DNA of 6,963 bases from Verrucomicrobiia bacterium (GTDB lineage Bacteria > Verrucomicrobiota > Verrucomicrobiia > Opitutales > Opitutaceae), in the NCBI GenBank assembly GCA_030424825.1, contig JAUHWE010000245.1, positions 1-6,963 on the forward strand, written 5' to 3'. A program made the position numbers and the translations under genes. Below the pieces are notes generated by a model. The model worked only from the letters and a program-made list of their open reading frames with translations, had not been told where the DNA came from and made no database searches. Each line of letters begins with the position of its first letter. Position 1 is the first letter of the stretch. Below, one piece after another: positions 6,318 to 6,963 of the stretch.

Positions 6318-6963
6318 TTAATTCAAAAGCGGCCAATACGCTACAAACATCAGTATTGCTAAAACTATACCAATCGTGCCAACAAACAAACCCGAACGAG
6401 CAAGGTCCTTGGTATCAATTATGCCATAGCTCATCGCAATCGCATTGGGGGGCGTCGAAATAGGCAAGACCATCGAACAACTGACAACGACGGTTATCGC
6501 CATGATGGCTGAAATCAGACTAAACTCGCCCTGAGCAACCAAAGTCGAACCTACTGTGATAGCCAGTGGCATTACAATCGTGGCTGTAACGGTATTGGAA
6601 ATTAAGTTCGAAAGTGAGTAGCCTACAAGAGCGAAGACCACTACTACTCCCAGTCCTCCAAATTGATCCCAATAAATCTGGCCAATTCGCTAAACCCGTA
6701 TCTTTCATCGATAATCCCAGCGAAATGCCACCCGCCACGAGCCAAAGGACCTCCCATGAAAATTTGCGAATATCGTTTTTATCCAAAACGCCAAGAGCTG
6801 GCAGCAAAGCGACCGGAATGAACGCTACCATACTTGTAGAGATCCCATGCAACTTTTCAGTCACCCACAACAAAATGGTACCTGCGAAAACCAGGTATGC
6901 ACAGATGGCCTTCGGACTTGTTTGAAAGCTTCCTGCAATCTCTATCTCGAACCGATCAGTCTC
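6318..6963 (-). pseudogene. SLC13/DASS-family anion symporter, frameshifted and 5'-truncated by the window edge
   Basis: C-terminal half of an inner-membrane Na+-coupled (or similar) carrier of the divalent-anion symporter family, whose members move dicarboxylates, sulfate or phosphate. The upstream part is open from the window edge (ETDRFEIEIAGSFQTSPKAICAYLVFAGTI...) and continues through LLWVTEKLHGISTSMVAFIPVALLPALGVLD and SWEVLWLVAGGISLGLSMKDTGLANW. The downstream part, in another frame, reads QIYWDQFGGLGVVVVFALVGYSLSNLISNTVTATIVMPLAI, then VLPISTPPNAIAMSYG and a final membrane helix ending AYWPLLN, with stop TAA at 6318-6320. SNT and STPPNAIAMSYG are family motifs. The two halves join at the Trp codon 6682-6684, where one base (6681) is extra, or two are missing, relative to an open frame. 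Each half remains well conserved, so this is either a recent inactivating mutation or a sequence error. The substrate cannot be told from this part. Confidence 0.85.

Noticed and set aside
6614..6925. A 103-codon plus-strand frame across the transporter break
   Set aside because: Its product has no membrane helices or known motif, while the opposite strand carries clear DASS sequence on both sides of the shift.
6955..6963. Window-edge ATCAGTCTC resembling the right inverted-repeat arm (GTCAGTCTC)
   Set aside because: Only eight matching bases, inside coding sequence of the transporter (ETD codons); likely chance.

Overview
The window looks like a chromosomal stretch of a Gram-negative bacterium of the Planctomycetota-Verrucomicrobiota-Chlamydiota group, most likely a verrucomicrobial (Opitutae-like) organism. 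The reasons are a periplasmic type I sulfatase with a signal peptide, a UvrA variant with the second-domain motif LEEPTIGLH, and an intergenic palindromic repeat of the TGTAGG/GGCAGGTC type that I associate with verrucomicrobial genomes. This placement is inference from recalled features, not from a search.

Layout. Positions 1-1719 (+) hold the C-terminal two thirds of a UvrA-type excinuclease ATPase that enters from the left edge. Positions 1704-1870 hold a compact element with imperfect terminal inverted repeats around a double-hairpin (REP-like) core. The uvrA stop codon lies inside its left arm. Just past the right arm is a small alpha-helical HEAT-like protein (1898-2434, +). It converges on a block of minus-strand genes that fills the rest of the window. 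Read in their own direction these are a frameshifted SLC13/DASS-family transporter that enters from the right edge (6963-6318), a stand-alone response regulator (6234-5737), a soluble sensor histidine kinase with an N-terminal cyclic-nucleotide-binding-like domain (5608-4184), and a secreted sulfatase (4085-2466).

How the genes may work together. The regulator and kinase are a plausible cognate pair in which a cytoplasmic signal read by the cNMP-like domain controls phosphorylation of a receiver that has no DNA-binding domain. The sulfatase would remove sulfate esters or sulfamates from polysaccharides in the periplasm. A DASS transporter could import sulfate or a dicarboxylate, but its frame is broken here and nothing in the sequence ties it to the sulfatase. 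The gaps between minus-strand genes (83, 128 and 98 bases) do not prove one operon.

Most genes belong to known families. The least ordinary points are the MITE-like element between uvrA and the HEAT-like gene, the histidine kinase whose canonical cAMP-contact residues are replaced and which has a long insert after the H-box, the DASS frameshift, and the Glu-Glu Walker B of the second UvrA ATPase domain. I saw no convincing new multi-gene system, CRISPR array, tRNA or rRNA.
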